From: Homarus americanus
Taxonomy: Eukaryota > Arthropoda > Malacostraca > Decapoda > Nephropidae
NCBI RefSeq assembly: GCF_018991925.1
Contig: NW_024756629.1
Span: 50,001 to 114,000 of the forward strand
Direction: 5' to 3'
Length of the DNA: 64,000 nt
Shown: positions 58,186-64,000 of the stretch, piece by piece
Position numbering within the stretch: position 1 is the stretch's first letter
Layout: every line of letters starts with the position of its first letter
The notes under the pieces: model-generated
The model's database searches: none
What the model was told of the DNA's origin: nothing
What the model saw: the letters and a program-made list of their open reading frames with translations, nothing else
Made by a program: the position numbers and the translations under genes

Positions 58186-59087
58186 CATACATACATACAT
58201 ACATACATACATACATACACACATACACATTCATACATATATAACACACACATACATACATACATTCAAAAAATCACCACCAATTGCATGAGCCTGACCT
58301 TTAACGTCACAAAAACACAAATAAAAAAACGGAAAAATGGAAAATGGAGAAACTTGGACCCAAAAAATAAAAAGACTTAAAAAAAACTGAATCGGGACAA
58401 AAGCGACGGAGCCAATTAGAAAGAGAGAAAAAATCAAGGACATCCAGTTAAAACCCGGGAACAGAAGACAGGAAGGAAAATATAAAGGGGAAAAGGAAGA
58501 GAGAGGGGAAGGGAAAGAAAGAGAGAAATGGGAGGGAATGAAACCGTTTAGAAAGATAAAAGGTAAAAGGAAATGATCAAGGAGAGAGAGGAGAGAAGAA
58601 AATGAACAAATATAAAGAAAGAAAGAAAGGATTGATAAAGGTATTTAGAATATACAAAAGGTCAAAGTAAATAAAAGAACAGTACAGACAGACAGACAGA
58701 CAGACAGACTAGCAAGAAAGGTAGACAGACAAACAAATAAACGTCTAATATGGTAATGAGAACCGAGAGACTGATGAGAGATATGGAGATAAGACAGACT
58801 CTCACCGTGAGATAATACCTCCATAACTCCTTCCTAACCTCCACCTACCTCTACCTCCCTATCTCCTTATACCTCCACCTACCTCCCCTCATGTAAGGGT
58901 CGACGGCCGCCTCCCAGTGTAAGAGAATAGTTTCAGTAAGACACAGTGAGTTGCGACCTTCACTCTGGTGACCCATCAACACAAATTTTAAAACTCAATT
59001 AAAAACAAAAATAATATATTTCCATTTCCTTATATTCAAAAAAATCCAATTCGAAAAATAAAGGAACAACAACAAGTAATACACGAA
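58186..59087. other. (CATA)n, then A-rich unique DNA
   Basis: (CATA)n at 58182-58218 and 58247-58265, GGAAAAG-type purine DNA around 58460-58630, (CAGA)n at 58683-58710. No gene recognised. Confidence 0.6.
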
Positions 59088-59354
<267 letters not shown>

Positions 59355-59357
<3 letters not shown>

Positions 59358-59784
59358 GAAGATTTTGCCTAACATACCTGTACATAACTTCAACACTAAT
59401 GATATACAAATAGTAACGATAAAATCCTGTATTAATATGAATTAAGAACTAATTATGCAAATAAGCAGAAAATATATATAACTCATCTAAGAAAATAAAC
59501 AAAAAATATCACAATAAAATACAAATATAACAAAAGAAAAAACTTGTACAATTACAAAAAATATATAAATAAAAACGCCAAATAAAAACAATAATAACAG
59601 GTAGGTACAACACACAAGGAGGTCAGTAAATATGATGACTGGCAATCAGGAGCCACCCTGACACGTCACCTCCTCCCAAAAAATACCGAAGATCTCATTA
59701 ACTTCTTGAGAAACGCGCGGAAGCTTTATGGCTCCGTGTGATTACCTCCCGCCGCAAGAAATTTCTAATTAAACCGCGAAAGAG
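59355..59784. other. unique DNA, no gene recognised
   Basis: A-rich to about 59600. The 59630-59780 part is more mixed, with a few CG dinucleotides (ACGCGCGGAAGC), but has no convincing exon. Confidence 0.45.
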
Positions 59785-62700
59785 GTTTATGTCCAGCCTA
59801 TTACTTATTTAAGGTTTACGTCCAGTGTATTACTTGTTTAAGGTTTATGTCCAGTGTATTACTTGTTTAAGGTTTATGTCCAGTGTATTACTTGTTTAAG
59901 GCTTATGTCCAGTGTATTACTTGTTTCAGGTTTATGTCCAGTGTATTACTTGTTTAAGGTTTATGTCCAGTGTATTACTTGTTTCAGGTTTATGTCCAGC
60001 CTATTACTTATTTAAGGTTTACGTCCAGTGTATTACTTGTTTAAGGTTTATATCCAGTGTATTACTTGTTTAAGGTTTATGTCCAGTGTATTACTTGTTT
60101 AAGGCTTATGTCCAGTGTATTACTTGTTTCAGGTTTATGTCCAGTGTATTACTTGTTTAAGGTTTATGTCCAGTGTATTACTTGTTTCAGGTTTACGTCC
60201 AGTGTATTACTTGTTTCAGGTTTACGTCCAGTGTATTACTTATTTAAGGTTTATGTCCAGTGTATTACTTGTTTAAGGTTTATGTCCAATGTATTACTTG
60301 TTTAAGGTTTACGTCCAGTGTATTACTTGTTTAAGGTTTATGTCCAATGTATTACTTGTTTAAGGTTTACGTCCAGTGTATTACTTGTTTAAGGTTTATG
60401 TCCAATGTATTACTTGTTTAAGGTTTACGTCCAGTGTATTACTTGTTTAAGGTTTGTCCAATGTATTACTTGTTTAAGGTTTACGTCCAGTGTATTACTT
60501 GTTTCAGGTTTACGTCCAGTGTATTACTTATTTAAGGTTTATGTCCAGTGTATTACTTGTTTAAGGTTTATGTCCAATGTATTACTTGTTTAAGGTTTAC
60601 GTCCAGTGTATTACTTGTTTAAGGTTTATGTCCAGTGTATTACTTGTTTAAGGTTTATGTCCAATGTATTACTTGTTTAAGGTTTACGTCCAGTGTATTA
60701 CTTGTTTAAGGTTTACGTCCAGTGTATTACTTGTTTAAGGTTTATGTCCAATGTATTACTTGTTTAAGGTTTACGTCCAGTGTATTACTTGTTTAAGGTT
60801 TATGTCCAATGTATTACTTGTTTGGTTTACGTCCAGTGTATTACTTGTTTAAGGTTTATGTCCAATGTATTACTTGTTTAGGTTTACGTCCAGTGTATTA
60901 CTTGTTTCAGGTTTACGTCCAGCCTATTACTTATTTGGTTTACGTCCAGTGTATTACTTGTTTAAGGTTTACGTCCAGTGTATTACTTATTTAAGGTTTA
61001 CGTCCAGTGTATTACTTGTTTAGTTTATGTCCAGTGTATTACTTGTTTAAGGTTTATGTCCAGTGTATTACTTGTTTAAGGTTTATGACCAGTGTATTAC
61101 TTGTTTTCGGTTTATGTCCAGTGTATTACTTGTTTAAGGTTTATGCCCAGTGTATTACTTGGTTCAGGTTTATGTCCAGTGTATTACTTGGTTCAGGTTT
61201 ATGTCCAGTGTATTACTTGTTTCAGGTTTATGTCCAGTGTATTACTTGTTTCCGGTTTATGTCCAGTGTATTACTTGTTTAAGGTTTATGTCCAATGTAT
61301 TACTTGTTTAAGGTATACGTCCAGTGTATTACTTGTTTAAGGTTTATGTCCAATGTATTACTTGTTTAAGGTTTACGTCCAGTGTATTACTTGTTTCAGG
61401 TTTACGTCCAGCCTATTACTTATTTAAGGTTTACGTCCAGTGTATTACTTGTTTATGGTTTACGTCCAGTGTATTACTTATTTAAGGTTTACGTCCAGTG
61501 TATTACTTGTTTAAGGTTTATGTCCAGTGTATTACTGTTTAAGGTTTACGTCCAGTGTATTACTTGTTTCAGGTTTACGTCCAACCATACTTATTTAAGG
61601 TTTACGTCCAGTGTATTACTTGTTTAAGGTTTACGTCCAGTGTATTACTTATTTAAGGTTTACGTCCAGTGTATTACTTGTTTAAGGTTTATGTCCAGTG
61701 TATTACTTGTTTAAGGTTTATGACCAGTGTATTACTTGTTTCCGGTTTATGTCCAGTGTATTACTTGTTTAAGGTTTATGCCCAGTGTATTACTTGGTTC
61801 AGGTTTATGTCCAGTGTATTACTTGGTTCAGGTTTATGTCCAGTGTATTACTTGTTTCAGGTTTATGTCCAGTGTATTACTTGTTTCGGTTTATGTCCAG
61901 TGTATTACTTGTTTAAGGTTTATGTCCAATGTATTACTTGTTTAAGGTTTACGTCCAGTGTATTACTTGTTTCAGGTTTACGTCCAGCCTATTACTTATT
62001 TAAGGTTTACGTCCAGTGTATTACTTGTTTAAGGTTTACGTCCAGTGTATTACTTATTTAAGGTTTACGTCCAGTGTATTACTTGTTTAAGGTTTATGTC
62101 CAGTGTATTACGTTTAAGGTTTATGACCAGTGTATTACTTGTTTCCGGTGTCCAGTGTATTACTTGTTTAAGGTTTATGTCCAGTGTATTACTTGTTTGG
62201 TTTATGTCCAGTGTATTACTTGTTTAGGTTTATGTCCAGTGTATTACTTGTTTAAGGTTTACGTCCAGTGTATTTGTTTAGGTTTATATCCAGTGTATTA
62301 CTTGTTTAAGGTTTACGTCCAGTGTATTATTTGTTTAAGGTTTATGTCCAGTGTATACTTGTTTAAGGTTTATGTCCAGTGTATTACTTGTTTGGTGTTT
62401 ATGTCCAGTGTATTACTTGTTTCAGGTTTAGCCAGTGTATTACTTATTTAAGGTTTACGTCCAGTGTATTACTTGTTTAAGGTTTATGACCAGTGTATTA
62501 CTGTTTAAGGTTTACGTCCAGTGTATTACTTGTTTCAGGTTTACGTCCAGCCTATTACTTATTTAAGGTTTACGTCCAGTGTATTACTTGTTTAAGGTTT
62601 ACGTCCAGTGTATTACTTATTTAGTTTACGTCCAGTGTATTACTTGTTTAAGGTTTATGTCCAGGTATTACTTGTTTAAGGTATATGTCCAATGTATTAC

Positions 62701-62955
62701 TTGTTTAAGGTTTATGTCCAGTGTATTACTTGTTTCAGGTTTATGTCCAGTGTATTACTTGTTTAAGGTTTATGCCCAGTGTATTACTTGGTTCAGGTTT
62801 ATGTCCAGTGTATTACTTGGTTCAGGTTTATGTCCAGTGTATTACTTGTTTCCGGTTTATGTCCAGTGTATTACTTGTTTCAGGTTTATGTCCAGTGTAT
62901 TACTTGTTTCCGGTTTATGTCCAGTGTATTACTTGTTTCAGGTTCATGTCCAAAT
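59785..62955. repeat. 29-bp minisatellite with higher-order blocks
   Basis: About 109 units made of AAGGTTTATG, TCCAGTGTAT and TACTTGTTT. Variants include TTTACG, CCAATG, CAGCCTATTACTTATT, GTTTCAGG and GTTTCCGG. A distinctive block (TATGCCCAG then two ACTTGGTTCAGG units) recurs at 61141, 61776 and 62770, which shows duplication of segments of about 635 bp and larger. Because 29 is not divisible by three, three units give a 29-residue open repeat. Those Tyr/Val/Leu/Cys frames are artefacts. Confidence 0.97.
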
Positions 62956-63104
62956 AAAAAATATATAAATTGTTTTAAAGAGTGTGGGTCTCAAATCTCA
63001 GACGAAAAATATATATATTATTTGGGAATGTTGTATACTCGTATACAAGTGCGTGCGCGTGTGCGTGTGTGTGTGTATGTGTGTGAACAATTTCCAGTCT
63101 CACT
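62956..63104. other. AT-rich unique DNA with short (GT)n
   Basis: GCGCGTGTGCGTGTGTGTG at about 63053-63085. No gene. Confidence 0.5.
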
Positions 63105-63343
63105 TTTATTTTAAAGGCGCGACACAAAACAAGAAACTTTAGGTAAAACAAAAGCGACAAACACTAAAGAAAACAGCAGCGGTTTGTCATCAAGAAGTAG
63201 AGCTGCAGCCACAATACCGCAGCCAAACCTGTATTAAAAGAACGCTGCGGTGCGTCTGTTGTCCGTCCGTAAGAGAGCTTTATTTATACCCAGCTGGACT
63301 CTCGGACAAATTCAACATGGCCGACCTGCCTACTCGAGAGAGC
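63105..63343 (+). promoter_or_regulatory. candidate promoter / 5' end of an unseen gene
   Basis: A unique, CG-richer patch. A TATA-like TTTATTTATAC is at 63279-63289, and an ATG in a good context (CAACATGGCCG) is at 63317. AACATGGCC also resembles a YY1 site. The frame from this ATG gives MADLPTRESVAMVTYPAS and then enters a (CCA/CTA) repeat, so a real coding exon would have to be short or spliced early. Gene and direction are inferred. Confidence 0.35.
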
Positions 63344-63357
63344 GTTGCCATGGTAAC
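63344..63357. promoter_or_regulatory. perfect RFX X-box
   Basis: GTTGCCATGGTAAC matches all 14 positions of the RFX/DAF-19 consensus RYYNYYWWRRNRAC and is nearly palindromic. X-boxes of this type sit close to the start sites of ciliary genes in animals. Here it lies 27 bp after the ATG at 63317 and about 60 bp downstream of the TATA-like sequence. Confidence 0.5.
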
Positions 63358-63394
63358 GTATCCAGCGTCAACTGAACCACTCCCCCCTCGACAT

Positions 63395-63630
63395 CACCAT
63401 TACTACCACTACCACCCACCACGACAACCTCTCCTAGCTACCATTACCACCACCACTTCGTCTCTATCACCACCTTCTCGCCTCGCTACCACTACCCTAC
63501 TACCACCACTTCGTTTCGCTACCACTACCACCACTTCGTTTCGCTACTACTACCACCACTTCGTTTTACTACCACTACCACCACTTCGTTTCGCTACTAC
63601 TACCACCACCACCACCACCATAACCACTTA
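63395..63630. repeat. (CCA/CTA) triplets with a 25-bp unit
   Basis: ACTTCGTTTCGCTACC plus ACTACCACC occurs four times with starts at 63508, 63533, 63558 and 63583. It is preceded and followed by looser ACC triplets. Confidence 0.92.
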
Positions 63631-64000
63631 CACTATCAACCAATACGATAAACAACAGCTGACTCCCAGATATTCCTATAATCTACGTATAACAATATTA
63701 AGAATATTACCCCAAAAATATTAATCCCAATTTTTAGAACAAAACATATTATAAAATATCTCTAGGCATTCCTGCATAAAGTCGTAAAGAATATTATCGG
63801 TTGTAAAGAGTACTGCCAGTGATACAATATTGAGTTACATATATTAAACAGTATTCCTAGTTAAAAGGAGTATTCTCACTGATAATATTAGCCTCCGTCA
63901 CTGTGGACCTGACAATAAGACTATGATATTTCCCGTGTTTGAATACTGCTCATGAATACTGGTAGAATGTAATGTTTATTAGAGTCTGTCTTGCTCATGT
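63631..64000. other. AT-rich unique DNA to window end
   Basis: GAATATT, GTAAAGAGTA and AGTATTC words recur loosely. No gene recognised. Confidence 0.45.

Noticed and set aside
58760..58800. Hammerhead ribozyme, from CTGATGAG at about 58771
   Set aside because: No paired stem II and no following CGAAA core were found nearby.
60057..62968. Recurrent Tyr/Val/Leu/Cys-rich frames that look like a repeat membrane protein
   Set aside because: The 29-residue period equals three 29-bp DNA units. Frames break at every small indel and no start or splice signals exist.

Overview
This 64 kb window looks like gene-poor, repeat-saturated arthropod nuclear DNA. A decapod crustacean is my best guess. The supporting signs are scattered TTAGG/CCTAA runs (the arthropod telomere motif), tRNA-derived SINEs, eukaryotic splice sites, very long dinucleotide microsatellites and the absence of any bacterial gene architecture. 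The species assignment is inference. Most long open reading frames here are repeat translations, including a 1,220-codon frame over a pyrimidine minisatellite, and are not annotated as genes.

The one convincing host coding element is a 114-nt internal exon on the minus strand (9148-9261). It is bounded by good splice sites and encodes 38 residues of a DOMON domain of the MOXD1/dopamine beta-hydroxylase type. Its partner exons are not recognisable, so the gene presumably has large introns filled with the surrounding repeats. A weaker plus-strand candidate is a TATA-box first exon (12676-12822). A promoter-like patch at the right edge (63105-63360) carries a perfect RFX X-box.

Mobile elements: (i) a decayed retroelement 3' portion at 16941-18123 plus a second 3' fragment at 18167-18593, each bounded by (GTA)n; (ii) two copies of a tRNA-Val-like SINE, minus strand at 26780-27133 and plus strand at 57582-57957, each with target-site duplications; (iii) a second tRNA-like SINE at about 39345-39570; (iv) the 3' end of a LINE on the minus strand at 40657-41002; (v) fragments of a (TA)n-associated element at 58.06-58.19 and 59.09-59.17 kb, one pair forming a perfect 24-bp inverted repeat.

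Tandem arrays in order (unit length): 31 bp (1.28-4.0 kb), 30 bp with CCAAT boxes (4.3-4.4), TGG-rich (4.9-5.4), 23 bp (5.7-6.2), 31 bp (19.2-20.2), 29 bp (24.1-25.1), 33 bp (27.2), 20 bp (28.1-28.5), 20 bp (29.9-30.4), about 34 bp pyrimidine-rich (34.6-37.7), GAA (37.85-38.26), 19 bp (41.96-45.64), 15 bp (50.3), 66 bp in a pentameric higher-order repeat (50.7-51.4), 32 bp (53.2-53.7), 17 bp (53.95-57.17) and 29 bp (59.8-62.95). Many unit lengths cluster at 29-34 bp. Between these lie microsatellites, a 2.4 kb polypyrimidine block (21.6-24.0) and several old, diverged tandem repeats.

I see no operon, CRISPR array, rRNA or functional tRNA gene, and no coherent new multi-gene system. The most interesting material is the microsatellite-embedded retroelement, the SINE pair, the motif-bearing minisatellites and the DOMON exon.
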